DNA of 64,000 nucleotides from Podarcis raffonei (GCF_027172205.1 NC_070604.1:67721023-67785022); one strand, 5' to 3'. Counted from the first letter of the stretch, positions 45,780 through 58,511 are shown. The notes: generated from the sequence alone by a model not told the origin. Numbers and translations are program-made.

Positions 45780-47095
45780 GCTTTTCCCCTTTTCTGCCAA
45801 GTGAAAGAATTGGTGGTGTCACCTTTCATTGAAGGCTCTTTCTCCTTTAATAATGCATTATTCACAGGTGTAGTATCATCATTTACTGTCACTGGGTGCT
45901 AAACTCAGAGCAACTGCCGGAAGAAGAAATCACATTTACTCACTCATATTGCAAAGGTTACTACAAATGTATTTGGCAAAAATCTGTCGAGAACACAATA
46001 GAGTTCTCAATACTGCAGCTACCAGGGTAAGGGAGATGAGAGACATGGATGAAAAGGTAATGCAGGGTTTGGTTTGGTTTGAGACCCAATTTTATTCCCC
46101 AAGTATGTCTCTTAAATGTGTGATAAGAGCACTTTTGAGCATGTGCAGAGTGCTTTCCCCTCATCACTAAGTAACCACATGTCTGGGACTAGTGGGGGCC
46201 AAGAATTCCCCAAAAACATGTTTCCAGGTCCAGCCCTGGGATGAATGGAATGGACTATTAATGTCTTTGCACTGTTGTGTTAAAGGAGTGCAGACTGATC
46301 GATATTATTAACACCATTTCCAGACATCACCACCACTATTAAGATTGCTATTTATCATTAGTAAAATATTCCCTGTGGCAATTTTCCTGGTATCATGTAG
46401 TTGTTTCGTAATTATATTCTACTAAGACATACTAGATTGATCCCTGACTTGAACAGGTCCTCCATTTAGGTTTTGCTGCTAGCTGTTACTTATTGGTGGC
46501 AGTTCCTGGAATCTGCTTCAGAAATGGCCATCAAGCCCTGGAATCAATCTCTGTTCCGTATAGATTTATTTATGCACATTTAAGGCCCTCCCCTTCAAAA
46601 GGCTAAAGCTGTGTGAGAATAAAAAGTGTCATAAAAATCCTCATTAAAACAGGATAAAAGTGTACCAAGCTACAATTACATTTAAAATATAACACCCCCC
46701 ACCTGTGACCTAACCTTAACCTACAAAATCCAGCTCAAACAGATAGGTCTTACTGGAGATGTTCAGGCTTCGGGCCAGCCAGCACGTTACATTACTATTG
46801 TGTTTTATGGCATGTTAGACATGCCTCTTTCTTAACAAAATCTCCTAGAGTGGGATCCTGGTGCTAGGAAGGCTTCTTAAAATACCCTCCTGCCTAATAG
46901 AAGCTTTATGGGGTGATTAACTGTAGGGAAAAGGAGGGCATGGAGGGGAGGGCATTTAAATCCCCTCGCCCTGTGTCACAATCAGGACTGAGTTTCTGGA
47001 GTTGATTTTCATAAAGGAGATGGCAAACTCACTCTTAAGCACCTTGCACAAAACACACTACAAACATTATTTGTAGCCACTGAGAATGAGTTAGA
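45780..47095. other. Intergenic, no feature recognised
   Basis: AT-rich with no supported gene or classifiable repeat. Confidence 0.5.
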
Positions 47096-47099
47096 GGGC

Positions 47100-47290
47100 C
47101 ACACACACTGCATATTTTGTCACCACTTTTGTCCAGGGGTGTATATCCTGTGCTCCCAGCAATAGTGGCTGTGTACACACCATACATTGAAAGTACACCC
47201 CCCACCGCAATCCTGGGAACTGTAGTGAGAGGTCACAGAGCTGCAATTCCCAGAAAACTACAATTCCCTGGTTTCTTTTCTGGGGGGAGG
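47100..47290. repeat. MITE-like block
   Basis: tgtgtacacaccatacattg, then aaagtacaccccccaccgca, then atcctgggaactgtagtgag and gaattccc-like inverted motifs recall a common squamate palindromic repeat. Ends are not resolved. Confidence 0.4.
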
Positions 47291-47689
47291 GTATGGGCTT
47301 TATTGCATGTGCAGGACTAGCCAATTGCCCGATGCCATACAGTAAGGTCCAATGTCTCACTATTCCAGTTTAAGCCCAGTGTAACTTCAGTGGTTCACTA
47401 TGGTGACTGGTAGTGGCTATCCACATATTAGCCTTCCTAGATTTAGCAATGCAGAGCGTTCTGGTATCCTTAAGCGCTACATCTGATGCAAGTTCCATCA
47501 GATGTAGCTTGTGCCATCACTGCTTTTGTTCTCCCAGTATAAATCTCCCTTCCATGTAATTCGTATAGTCCCATCCTACCCCTGTTTACTTGAAAACCCC
47601 TCTGGGTGTCAGTATTTTAAAGGAACAGGGTGTCTTTGAGAAGGACCCACCTGCATGAACAACTAAACAACTATCTGACTTTTAGAAGA

Positions 47690-47840
47690 CATTTGAAGGC
47701 AGGCCTGTTTAGGGAAGATTTTAATGTTTGATGTTTTTATCTTGTTTTTAATATTCTGTTGGGAGCTGCTCAGAAAGCTGGCTGGAGAAACTCAGCCAGA
47801 TGGGCGGGGTATAAATAATAAAGTATTGTTATTATTATGA
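47690..47840 (+). mobile_element. L2/CR1-like LINE 3' end
   Basis: ggcaggcctgtttagggaag, then ttttaatgtttgatgttttt, then agccagatgggcggggtata and AATAATAAAGTATTGTTATT. The same series is at 50243-50400. Confidence 0.65.
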
Positions 47841-47989
47841 ACAGGTGGGAGGAAATTCAGCAGGTGAACCTTGGGCAAAGCTTCACCTGATGAATTCCAG
47901 CCTAGCCACTATGCAGTCACGAAGTGGTAGCCCTAATGAAGCTTGCTTACTTAAAGGCACAAGCACTGGCAACGGGGAACGTTGGTAAC

Positions 47990-48830
47990 CCCAAGAAGCG
48001 CTCGAGGGGGGCGGGAATCTGCCTGACGTCAGGCGGGCGGCGAGTTGCGCCTTTAAGGCGCTCTCCCCGCCCCGTTTCCAGGCCGCCGGACGCCCCGCCC
48101 CTCCTTCCAAGGCTGAACCGGCGGCGAGAGCAGCGCGATGAGAGGCTGCGAGCTGCAGGTGCAGGCAGGGCTGGCAGCACGCTCTCGCACGGCGGCGTGG
48201 CGGGCATAGAGCACCTCGGCGGGCAGCCGTAGCAGAGACCCCCGCCAGCCCGAGACCCCAGGAGGATCGGGTCTCCCCGCGCAGCAGGGGCTGAAGCAGA
48301 CCATGTCGGTGGCGACCGGGGGCAGCGAGCCGGGGCCCGCCGCCACCGGAGGAGGCGGAGGGAACCGCGTTTTCTTCCAGAGCGGCGGCGGCTCGTCCCG
48401 GGAAGAGTCGGTGGCCCCGTCGGCGGCGGTGGTGCAAGTTCAGCAGCAGCAGCGGCGCCACCAGCAGGGCAAAGTGACGGTCAAATACGATCGCAAGGAG
48501 CTGCGGAAAAGGCTCGTGCTGGAGGAGTGGATCGTGGAGCAGCTCGGGCAGCTCTACGGCTGCGAGGTACTCCTGGCTGGGGAACTGATCCCGGGAGGGA
48601 AGGAGGGAGCCTTCGGGGTGATTGGGGCCCGGATCCGAAAGGCAGGAGGGAAGGGCGCCCCGTCGAGGCCCCCAGACACACCCCACAGCCCTCAGCCCTC
48701 AGCGGCTCCCGGCTGGCCGGAGAGCGCCCAGCAAGTAGGAGCTACAAGTACTTTAAATCCGCCCTCCCCGCCTCGGGAAGCGGCATCCTGGCGAGCAGGG
48801 AGGCTGAGCAGCTCGCTGCCTCTCCAGCGC
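47990..48830 (+). promoter_or_regulatory. PPP1R14C: CpG island and promoter region of PPP1R14C
   Basis: A sharp rise in GC and CpG begins near 47990, about 310 bases before the ATG, and continues into the first intron. No TATA box is obvious. The 5' UTR probably lies within 48100-48302. Confidence 0.75.
48303..48566 (+). CDS. PPP1R14C: Protein phosphatase 1 inhibitor subunit 14C (KEPI), exon 1
   Basis: 88 codons from ATG 48303 to the donor TGCGAG|gtactc at 48567, phase 0. PPP1R14C (KEPI) is a PKC-activated inhibitor of protein phosphatase 1 and belongs to the CPI-17 family. MSVATG at the start, RVFFQS, the Gln-rich VQQQQRRHQQGK and the core GKVTVKYDRKELRKRLVLEE followed by WIVEQLGQLYGCE match the human protein almost exactly. 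The inhibitory phosphorylation site is Thr59 (VTVKYD; Thr73 in human), and the Gly/Ser-rich N-terminus is about 14 residues shorter. The remaining exons, starting with the acidic EEEMPEVEID segment, are not in the window. Confidence 0.96.
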
Positions 48831-48989
48831 CTTCTACAAAACCGCTTTCCTGATTTGATCGCATTATTTTAAAAATTAACCTGCATGCCATTTTTAATCC
48901 TCTCATTTGCATATTGGGGATTCCTTTTCATCACGGTCGTTTTATAAATTGCACCGGAGTGTGAAGATCTCCCTGGCTGAGGAAAACGC

Positions 48990-49022
48990 CGGGGATGTGT
49001 GTGTGCGTGTGTGTGTGTGTGA
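48990..49022. repeat. (GT)n microsatellite
   Basis: About 14 GT units with one GC interruption. Confidence 0.85.
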
Positions 49023-49109
49023 ATCTGAATGAAGCCACCTCTAAATGACATTCCCGAGTTCTGTCTCCCCTTCAGCTTCGCCCTCTTAAGGGTGTGTGTG
49101 AGAGAGAGG

Positions 49110-50240
49110 GGGGGGGGAAAGCTATGCAAGATTCCCACTTCCCACAACCAAATAAAAGGGCACGTTGTTGCCCCTTAAAACAAATCCGTGTCTATTTTGC
49201 CATAGGTGTGCTGAGTGGGGGGTTCTGGGTGTTCCTGCATGCGGCGCTTCTCCTCGGGATCATGTGATGCTCATTACCCTCCGCGCTTCTGCCTACAGCG
49301 GCTTAGCTCAAATCCTCGGCCGGCAACGCGGAGGAGCGCGCTCACTTCTATGAATGGTTTATTTGCCTCTCTCTTGGCTCAAAACCTCACCAGCCTGCCA
49401 TACCACGTACTGTTGATAATGATATTCATTAGTGTACGCGGAGCTGTCGGTTTGCTAACCTCTCAGTGTGATCTCAGATCGCAGGTTTAAAGTGCAAAGA
49501 GATGGAAACTGTTTTAATATCTGAGGCCAGGCTTAATTTGTTAGGCTAAGTGGGCTCTCCGCTTTCGGATAATGCGTAAAATGGGGAGGACATCGCAACC
49601 AGTGAGTGCTTCTGTCAGGCTTGCATACTAACTAGAGGTCGTATGTTACTAGATGTTTCTGTAAGGAGAGGAGCATGGGAGGTGGAGTGATTAGATATAT
49701 TTTTAAATCGTGAGTGTTGCCTACCTTAATCTTGTCTGTAGTCAACTTAGTGCCAGAGAAAAAAAATAGATCAGTGCCTTTGGGGGTTCATTTCAACGGA
49801 GTTGGCAGTCCTTTTCTCCTACAGAGAGTGTTTCATGTTGGAGTTTGGTGGAATGTGTCAAGGCTTGTGCTTCGACATGTTAAATAAGAACGTTGCTTAT
49901 TCCCTTACTTGCATGTTGGGAATTTTCCTGGTGAAAGAACAGTGAGTGACAGTTCAGTATGTATAATGGGGAAAGCAAGAATCTCCTTTCCTCAGGGATG
50001 ATGAGTTCCTAAGGAAGCCAAGTGCTCATCAGGTTAGCAAATAGTATCTTGCACAATTTATATTTGATTGGAAGAATGAATGCTTGATTTCTAGCAGGAT
50101 TAAATTGCTTTTGGACTTACGTTCTTTTGACTTTGCTATGATAGTTAGCTTCTGTTCAAATAGCAAATTGGGGAAAGAGTGTTTGTGTTATTTCCAACTA
50201 TAAGTTTCTTAAAGAATTAAATGAGTAACTATATTACCTT
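49110..50240. other. Intron sequence, no feature recognised
   Basis: Unique-looking intronic DNA downstream of the CpG island. An intronic enhancer is possible but nothing in the sequence singles one out. Confidence 0.5.
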
Positions 50241-50242
50241 CA

Positions 50243-50400
50243 GGAGACACCTGAAGGCAGCCCCTGTATAGGGAAGCTTTTTAAGGTTTAATGTTTTACT
50301 GTGTCTTTATATATGCTGGAAGCCACCCAGAGTGGCTGGGGCAACACAGTCAGATGGGCGGGGTACAAATAATAAATTATTAGTATTATTACTATAAATA
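50243..50400 (+). mobile_element. L2/CR1-like LINE 3' end
   Basis: caggagacacctgaaggcag followed by gtatagggaagctttttaag, ccacccagagtggctggggc, agatgggcggggtacaaata and ATT units. Same subfamily as 47690-47840. Confidence 0.65.
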
Positions 50401-51312
50401 ACAGCTGGGAAAGGGGTTATGATTTAGATCAACACCTTGGTTGTTTGGGAAATGGAGACTTGCAACTCTGCACTATTTTCCCAATGAAAATTATCCCCCA
50501 CTCTCAAGCTGCTATTTCCCCAATACCTTGTCAAGGGGGACACAGGTATCATACCTGTAATATTGTCCTATGAAACAAAGAAGCTTGTGGTTGATTGTAA
50601 TTGGGATTAATGGTTCCAAGGTGGGGCAAAAAAAGCCAAAACTCCTTTCCTCATCCCACCCTGACCCCCATGGTCCAGATTCAATTCTCTTTTCCTCTCC
50701 CAAATTTGTGTGCTGTTCAGTTGTTGTTGCTTTCAGCAATTTCAGAAATTGACTATTTACAGACCTCCCATATCTAGTTCTAGTGATGACCTTGGAAGCC
50801 TAGTTGTCATTGAGGTGGCAAACCTGAATCTCTGCTGAAGTATTTCAAACTCAGGGTGAGAGCTCATTGAATGTAACTCCATACAAAAATCCTGTGGAAT
50901 TAGAAAACTTAAGTTAGGGCAAAGGGTGGTAGCCTAGTCAATTCACTGACATGCTAGTGTTTTGTAGCAGCTTATCTCCCTGCTGCAATGCTCCATGTGC
51001 ACACACTTAAAGAACCCCCTTTTTTGTCTCACTGAGGGCCAAAGTGGAGGTAGTCGTGATTGTTTACACATTCAGCATATTAATGGATAAAGGACTACTT
51101 TTGTCACAAAAAGAAGTATGCTGGGACAGAGACTTGAACTCTTTACACTTTGCCTCACAATAGTTTCAGGCACTTCCCTGCCTGTTTCACTCCAGTACAT
51201 GAGGTGAACTTGGCTGGAGAGAGCAGTCATTGAATGAGAGAAGGGTAAGACATTGGGGGAGGTTCAGAATTGGACACCTTCCCTCCCTGCTTAATATGTG
51301 AATGAATTAAGC

Positions 51313-51845
51313 AGAAGAGCCTGGTTGGATCAGGCTGAAGGCCCATCTAGTCCAGCATCATGCTCTCACAGAAGCCTGCAGGCAGCACCTGAGGGCAATA
51401 CATTGGTATCTTGGGTTACAGACGCTTCAGGTTACAGATGCTTCAGGTTACAGACTCCGCTAACCCAGAAATAGTACCTCGGGTTAAGAACTTTGCTTCA
51501 GGATGAGAACAGAAATCGTGCAGCAGTGTCAGCAGGAGGCCCCATTAGCTAAAGTGGTGCTTCAGGTTAAGAACAGTTTCAGGTTAAGAACAGACCTCCA
51601 GAACGAATTAAGTTCTTAACCCAAGGTACCACTTTATTGCTTTCTCTACTTGTGATCCCCCAGCAACTGGCATTCAGAGGCAAGCTACCTCTAACAGCGG
51701 AGGTGGAACATAGTCATTGTGTTCATTGTAACCAATGATGGTCCTCCATTATGGCACTCCACATGTAGCTATTTCTATAGCATCTAGAAATAGGCCAGAA
51801 AAAGCATTTGGGATGAATTCTCCTCTGTTTTATGTTCTAATGGCT
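51313..51845 (+). repeat. Dispersed squamate repeat, copy 3, split by a MITE
   Basis: agcctggttggatcaggctg, then cccatctagtccagcatcat and cctgcaggcagcacctgagg lie left of the MITE at 51401-51634; acttgtgatcccccagcaac and ggcattcagaggcaagctac lie to its right. The two parts are consecutive in the copy at 44940-45130, which proves the insertion. Confidence 0.7.
51401..51634. mobile_element. Tigger-like MITE nested in dispersed repeat
   Basis: Ends CATTGGTATCTTGGGTTA and TTAACCCAAGGTACCACTT are flanked by TA (51399-51400, 51635-51636). The interior is the reverse complement of most of 42697-42938, so the two are inverted copies of one family. Confidence 0.8.
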
Positions 51846-51849
51846 TCTT

Positions 51850-53140
51850 GGGCATCTAGCCTAACTAGTATAAAGAATTAAGAACCTGAGGGCAGGCTTC
51901 ATTAGTTTCTTGCAGCACACATCAAAGGAAAATGTCTAAATATTAATGCAGTGTAGAATATACATCTTCCATTGTTTTAAGTGAAGTGTACTGTCGTAGC
52001 TGGAAGAAGCTTTGTCAGTAAATTGTGCCAATTTAGATTTTGTTCTGATGGTTTTGACTTATTGGGTGGAGCTGCATAGTGCAACACTTGCACAGCTTGT
52101 CAGGGGCGTTATTCTATACAGCTATAGTTGAGTTAGGTATGGTGTTCAGTGCTTTGGCAAGACTGGTCAAGGAATCACCTGAAGTCTGCAAGATGTGAAT
52201 GTGAAATGTTGCCGTGTCCTTGCCTTCTAACTTGAGTGCTTCTGTTCAAAGTGCCAGCCAGCCTCAATGATATGGAAGGTTCAAGTGGGAGAATTCATGT
52301 CTTCCTGCCCCACCTTCCACTAAAGACTCTGTGGCTCTTGGGGGAGACATTGAGTGTTGCTCATTCCTCCTTTGATCGTTTTTGGAAAGTGTGTTTAGCT
52401 CCTTTAGGTGCATCAAGGCAAGTGGTAATTTTACTGACCGTTCGGGTTATAATAAGAAAAGTAAAATATAAATACAGTATATAATTAGGGCATAAGCATA
52501 ATTAATTTCAGAGACAGGAAATGACTTTGGATTCATACATGTGTTAGGTATAATTATTGTAAAATAAATGGTTAATGAAGCTGCAAGTTCTTATGCCTAC
52601 AGGAAAGCAAATCCTCAGACAGATTGTGATGATTAAATGCTCAAGCCAGAAACTTGTTCTGATTTCTTCTTCTTGCCATTCTCATGGGGGGGGGGGAGAT
52701 TGTAAAAACCTATTCTATTCCAGATAATATTTTCAGCAAGAAAGGTAGCATTAAAGTTGTGCACTTTTAACATGTTGGTGCTTAAATAAGCAAGTTCTTA
52801 AATCTGAAAAGTTCACGTGTGTTATTGGCAATAACACACATTTGAATATTTGGAGCCTCTGAAAGGATGAGGCTAGAAAAGTATGCTAGAAAAACCTTGT
52901 TGATACTTGTAAGATCAGCTTGACTAGTCCTCTCATTATAAAGGTTGCACTTTGATTTCTTGGATCAAAAGTAAATACTATACATTTGCTAGAATCTGAT
53001 CAGCCCCAGGCTTGCATTGCTGGAATTGGTTTGGCCCAGCTGAGCTCCATACAGGCACTGGCACCCACAGATCATGAGATGGTACATGGGAGAATGTGTG
53101 AACGGGTGAGCATTCCGGTGTAAGAGTTCTTCACTTTGTC
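51850..53140. other. Intron sequence, no feature recognised
   Basis: AT-rich, with a short G-run near 52686. Confidence 0.5.
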
Positions 53141-53148
53141 CCAGGTTA

Positions 53149-53498
53149 AAGGTAAAGGGACCCCTGACCGTTAGGTCCAGTCGTGGCCGACTCTGGGGTT
53201 GTGGCGCTCATCTCACTTTATGGGCCGAGGGAGCCGGCGTACAGCTTCCGGGTCATGTGGCCAGCATGACTAAGCCGCTTCTGGCGAACCAGAGCAGCGC
53301 ATGGAAACGCTGTTTACCTTCCCGCCAGAGCGGTACCTATTTATGTACTTGCACTTTGACGCGCTTTCAAACTGCTAGGTTGGCAGGAGCTGGGACCGAG
53401 CAACGGGAGCTCACCCCGTCGCAGGGATTCAAACCGCCGACCTTCTGATCAGCAAGCCCTAGGCTCTGTGGTTTAACCCACAGCACCACCTGCATCCC
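53149..53498 (-). mobile_element. tRNA-derived SINE (family 1), copy 4, full length
   Basis: Perfect 14-base target duplications TTTGTCCCAGGTTA (53135-53148, 53499-53512). The minus strand starts gggatgcaggtggtgctgtg and ends CCCTTTACCTTT. It is a distinct subtype from the 26296 copy: the middle reads cgccggctccctcggcccat instead of the ggccccctggcctctt type. Confidence 0.9.
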
Positions 53499-53583
53499 TT
53501 TGTCCCAGGTTAGGCAGAACTAAAAGTTAAGCTTACAGATCATAGACATGGTAGCTGGTTTATAACACTGCGAAGGCTTTATC

Positions 53584-53660
53584 CAGGCATTGGCAAACTC
53601 GGCCCTCCAGATGTTTTGGGACTACAACTCCCATCGTCCCCCAAGATCCGGAGGGACCCA
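53584..53660. repeat. Half copy of palindromic hAT-like MITE
   Basis: caggcattggcaaactcggc followed by cctccagatgttttgggact and acaactcccatcgtccc; only the left arm is present. Same subfamily as 58732-58868. Confidence 0.6.
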
Positions 53661-55430
53661 CATCCCCAAATCACTTTGTCAGTTCAGGGAGCACACCTGG
53701 ATGGACTTCTCAGAAGGGCTCTAAACCAGAGGCAAAACACTCCTCCTGGTCTCAAGATGCAGACAACAGCTAGTATCTCATAGAAACCACTTGTGGCCAC
53801 GTTAAAGCAGTTTCCTAGATCAATTGTTCCTGGTGGCTGCATCTGGCCCTATTTGAGAAACGGTGGCTTAGACAAGATAAATGCACTGCATTGCAAAGCA
53901 AGGCTGATGACTAATGTTGCGACTGGCTAACTTTGCCCTCCAGAATCTTAAGTGCAGGTCATTCCTCTTAATAGATTGTAGTGGGTCTGTGGATCACTCA
54001 CGCAACACGGCTCCTAGAAGCTGCAATTTTAATAAGGTTTAGTTTACGACAAAGTAGTTTGCAATAAAGCTTGCAAACAAAGTGATCTTTAAAGCTATAA
54101 ATATTTTCTGACTTGACTCTTCAGAGAATGGATCATATCTGGAAAGTGTTGGGTAAAGACTTTAAAAGCATTCTTTATGGTGCCTGTTACTTTAAAAATC
54201 TTGAAACCTGATGTGAGTGAGATGATGATCTATATTTAGAACATAAATAAATCATTATTCAGGGAACCCTTGTCTTTTCTATTTTTAAAGTAATGGATAT
54301 GGTAAAACAGAAGGAAGTGATTTCAGGATGGCTAGTTACTACAGTAAGAATGCAACTTAATTACTACAGGAAAAGGAAAATGTTCAGTTCAGTGTGTATA
54401 TGCCCCCGTCTGATCAAAAGAATCTTGAAACTTGATGAGGTTCATTTTTAAGCCAAGTCCCAAACACAATAGTGTGTGTGTGTGTGTGTGTGTGTGTGTT
54501 GAACAGGGTCACATCAGAATACATATCAGCCTGTTTGTTCCAGGGACTCTAAATGGATTGGCTTGATAGAAAAAAGCAATCTATACTTCATACATTCATC
54601 ATTGTCTAGCATACTGAGGTGGGATTAATATACAATAAGAGTGTTCATATTGTAGCTAATAAAAGTGGAATATTGAAGCCACTACAGGAGAACTGTGTTG
54701 CTCAGCCTGCTAGCCAAAGCATCATGGTGAATTATATTTGGGGCACTGCTTTGCTGCTCTGGGAGCATTTGGCTCCTTGCTCTGGAGATGATGGTGTGGA
54801 AGAAGGGCTCATGGGCAAAGTCTGCCAGTCACTGTTGATAGTATGGAGCTAGAATGGACCAATGGTCTGACAGCTATGGCAGCCTCTGAAGGTGCATTTT
54901 TACTGCTGCTTTGGAAAGTGACACCACTTGTCACATTTTCCGCTCTGGGCAGCCCATCTCTACCACGATGCCATCCTTTGTGGAACTGTTAAAATGCCAC
55001 ATGAAATATTTCAGGAGAAATATGCTTCTCTGTTTGATTACTCAATTGGGTTGAAATTATGCTTTAATTGCTTTATTTTAAGCTGCTTTTAGGGTGTATT
55101 CCTAAGGGCCAAAAAGTGGCACATACAATTTATTTGAAAATTAATAAAAACCTCTTATCCCTGAGGAAATGAACTTGCAGTGGCTGAGAAGATGAGCAGG
55201 ACACCCACACTTCTATCCAAGATACGTATTATTTTTGTACAGAAGCTCCAATAAAAAGACCTCTGCTGGATCAGACCAGCATTCTACATTCTCATAGACC
55301 AACAAATAATATTGCATGCAGACATGTATGAAAATAGGAGCTGCGCTGCTCCGGAAAGTGTGCTCATCATTCTGTTAAGTACACAGTCTCCTCTTGAGGA
55401 GCAAACTCAGAAGGGCGTGTGACAACTTTT
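53660..55430. other. Intron sequence, minor repeats only
   Basis: Holds a (TG)n microsatellite at 54474-54500 and a family 2 SINE scrap near 54845-54890 (tagaatggaccaatggtctg). No exon is seen. Confidence 0.5.
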
Positions 55431-55434
55431 GTCA

Positions 55435-55630
55435 GTCGGAAGCAGAATTATTAATTGCAGTATTTATCTCGCCCTTTCTCCAAGGTAGTGTATATCACAC
55501 TCACCTTCATTTTGTCCTTGCCAAACTGTCCTGTGGGTAAGTTAGGCTGACAGAGCATGACTGTCCCAAGGTTACCCAGTGAGCTTCCTGGCTGACTGGG
55601 GATTGCTCAGCAGTCTAACCCCTACCCGCC
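55435..55630 (-). mobile_element. Old tRNA-derived SINE (family 3-like)
   Basis: atttatctcgccctttctcc followed by ctgtgggtaagttaggctga, gactgtcccaaggttaccca, gtgagcttcctggctgactg and gcagtctaacccctac is the reversed body and head of the Sauria/Squam1-type SINE, clearly older than 43955-44252. Confidence 0.6.
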
Positions 55631-56835
55631 TGTGCAGTGTACTGACTGACTGAGCAGCTAGGATATCACAAAGGATCCTCCTACTGTTGAACAGTCTTGT
55701 GGCTTATTCTAGAAAGGGGGGGAGTTGGACACCAGATGATAGTGCAAATAATTCTTTTTGATAAAGGGGAAAAGGCACAGGGGAGAAGGGCAAAACTGAC
55801 AAGGACATCATCTTTTGGGGTAGAGACAGGTAAGTGTGTCTTTTGAAGCATGAAAGTTTGGAAGGCATATTCACAGGGGTAAAAAAACAAAAACCCACCT
55901 GTGTTGACCGCTATTCTTATGTGCAGCTGTGTATGCCCTACATTTCACACCATGATGTGGGATTTTGGTTTGACTGGGTGATCTTTGGGATTCTTTCCAA
56001 CTCCAGAGCTCGAATTTGTTGATAGTCTTGGTAAAAATGCCCATTTCTTTCCCTTTGTTCAGGAGATTAGCTGATGGCTGTCAATAGCAGGCTTTAGCAG
56101 TGACTAAGAAAATAGCTCCAGACTATTTGGAGAAGAGAACCATGTCTGTCTTCCTCCTTTGCCTGGGGATGTTGTTTTTAACTCTATATGTGAAGGCCTG
56201 GCAGTTTGGCAGAAAGGCAAATGGGAGCTGAGTTGGTTTTGGAAGCGTTTTTGAGGTGCTGGTTGTCCCTGATGTGGCGCTGAACATTGGAACATAGTAG
56301 AGCATTTTTATCCCATTTATTTGTATATAAGCACAAATATTAGAAAACACTGCTGGCCTCATTCCACAGTAGACTCAAACTTGAGTAAGCACTATGCTCC
56401 TGAAGCTTCTCACCACCCAGAAATTGGGGAGCTTGTAATAACATGATTAGTTTGTTGGATAATTCATTATTTCACGTAGTGCTCTCGCAAATTGTATATC
56501 TGTGTTGATGACAATTAACTTGCAGAAATATTGTAAACCCAGTTTCCAGTCAAAGTTGAGCACATACTTGATGAGCTCCTGGGATATAAAAGTGCTTCAC
56601 TTTGAATCTAACCTTGTTAGAACACAAGGTTGAAGGATAGTGTCTTGGGGCCCCTCCAGATATCCTGTTTATTGCACATTCATGATGATTTGTGCTTACA
56701 GTGCTACTGGAGTCATTACACGCAGTCCTGCTCTCAGTGCTATTTGCACATGCAAAGGTTTTGGGATAGTCACACTTCTTCGTTTCCATTCGGTGCATAT
56801 TCTGTAACTTCCACTGAAATCCCATCTCTCTTTAT

Positions 56836-56972
56836 CAGGGCTTTTTTTCCAGCCGGAACTTGCTGGAACTCAGTTCCGGCACCTCTCGGGTGAGCACCAT
56901 TGCCATTATAAGAGAACAAGGGAGGCCTTCATGGTGAGTCTCGGCACCTCTTTTTCCAGGAAAATAGCAGAC
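56836..56972. mobile_element. hAT-like MITE, copy 2
   Basis: 137 bases beginning CAGGGCTTTTTTTCCAGCC with perfect 8-base target duplications CTCTTTAT (56828-56835, 56973-56980). It aligns over its whole length with 919-1054, and the perfect duplication confirms hAT-type target use. Confidence 0.85.
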
Positions 56973-57218
56973 CTCTTTATACCACAAATGTTTGCTTTAT
57001 TTTTATGGCTTCTTTTGTTGCTCTATATCCCCTCTGAACAGCAGCAATGTGGCTGCACTGTGGAAGTATTGCTGAACAGCTAAAGCAGGATAAATCCAGC
57101 ACTAATTCTCTGTTATTGTGTCGAGAAAATGTTGCAGGATACACATGTAATAAAACAGGTGGGGAGGGGCCCTTGATTTAAAGACATGATACTGAAGTGG
57201 GTAGGGAAATGTTTTGTT

Positions 57219-57356
57219 CAGGTGTTGGGAATGTTGGGCTCTCCAGGTGTTGCTGAAATACAACTCCCATCAGCTTCAGCAAGCATGACCAATTGCCCGG
57301 GTTGATGGGAGTGGGAGTTCAGCAATATTTGGAGGGTCAAAAGTTTCCCACACCTG
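57219..57356. mobile_element. Palindromic hAT-like MITE
   Basis: CAGGTGTTGGGAA...TTTCCCACACCTG with perfect 8-base target duplications GTTTTGTT (57211-57218, 57357-57364). The two arms (acaactcccatcag and tgatgggagtgggagtt) can pair. Confidence 0.85.
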
Positions 57357-57374
57357 GTTTTGTTGGGCATGTGC

Positions 57375-57735
57375 TTCACCCAGCGGCGGAGCAAACCAGT
57401 TGGGTGGTGTGGGTGCCCTGCGCCAGGGGGCGGGGCCAGCCACCTGCAGGGCGGGGCAAGCTGGGCAGGACACTCCGCAGGGCCTCCGAGGAGTCTGCCT
57501 GCCTCCTCCCACCCAGCCGCCCTACAGCTGAGGGGGAGGCAGTGGGCGGACTGTTTGGGGCAGCACGGAGCCTGTGGGTGCCCAAGCCATCATGTCACTC
57601 CCAGGAGAGACACATGGCTTGGGCACGTTGCAGGCCCCGAGGTGAGTGCTGCCCTGCATTTTGTCACTCCCCTCAGTGGTGACGCCTGGGGAAGCCCACC
57701 CCCATCGCCCCCCCTTCCACCGCCCCTGGCATCAC
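57375..57735. repeat. GC-rich MITE-like block
   Basis: From cagcggcggagcaaaccagt to ccaccgcccctgg the sequence is sharply GC-richer than the flanking intron and has compatible outer ends (GGCGGAGC / CCGCCCCTG). The inner inverted pair cccaagccat...atggcttggg supports a fold-back element. The long frames across it are a GC effect. Confidence 0.5.
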
Positions 57736-58511
57736 CCACTACAACGTATTTTCAGAGTCTGTGCCAAAATTGGAGTAATTGGAGGGTCTCCTTGCACCCT
57801 CTTGCAGGTAAGAAAAGAATATTTTTTGGTGTACTGTTTCAATACATGAAAAGAGTTTAGTTGCAGAAACTGAAGTGATTCTGAACAGCATATTCTGAGT
57901 CAATAGCAGACAAATTGCCATTTGTGCAGATGTGTAGGCTTTTCTTACACCTACATTCAGAATCCAAAAAACTCATGAATTTGACTGGATACTACAGATT
58001 CTGTCATTCAACGTTTTGTGCTTGGGGAGCAAAGCTTTTTGTGACCGTTCATGTAAGATAAACAAGGAGGCAGCTGTCCAATTCAAAAGTATATGATAGA
58101 AAAGTGATTATTGTAAAAAGCATATGAATATTTTTTATCCATTATTTTTGTGTACTTTATCCAATAAGTATTGTATTGAACTGTTCTCAGTTGGCAAGAC
58201 AGGGAAGGGGTTAACTAAGCCAACAAACTTAAAGTCCCCTCAGGAGTGGATACTCCTCCCAGTTTCAGGAATTATTTACTGTCTGCTTCTTCAAAAGTAA
58301 TGTAAGGACAAGGGAAGCAGTATGAAGGAATGACAGTAATTGTTTTATGGGCTAGTAAGGGTAAAAAAAATGTTGTCCATACCTGGTTACCACAGTATGT
58401 GAAATGAACAGTTTTTGTTGAGAAACTGTGTCCCAGATTAAATCCTATTGACTTGTTTGAAACAAGCGCATACTCTGAGGATCAAGCTGGTTTTTGCATA
58501 ACTCCAGGGTC

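Noticed and set aside
47883-48686. 267-codon minus-strand frame
   Set aside because: Antisense to PPP1R14C exon 1 in a GC-rich island, with no recognisable domain.
57276-57860. Frames of 129-166 codons
   Set aside because: GC-rich MITE-like block within the PPP1R14C intron; no homology.
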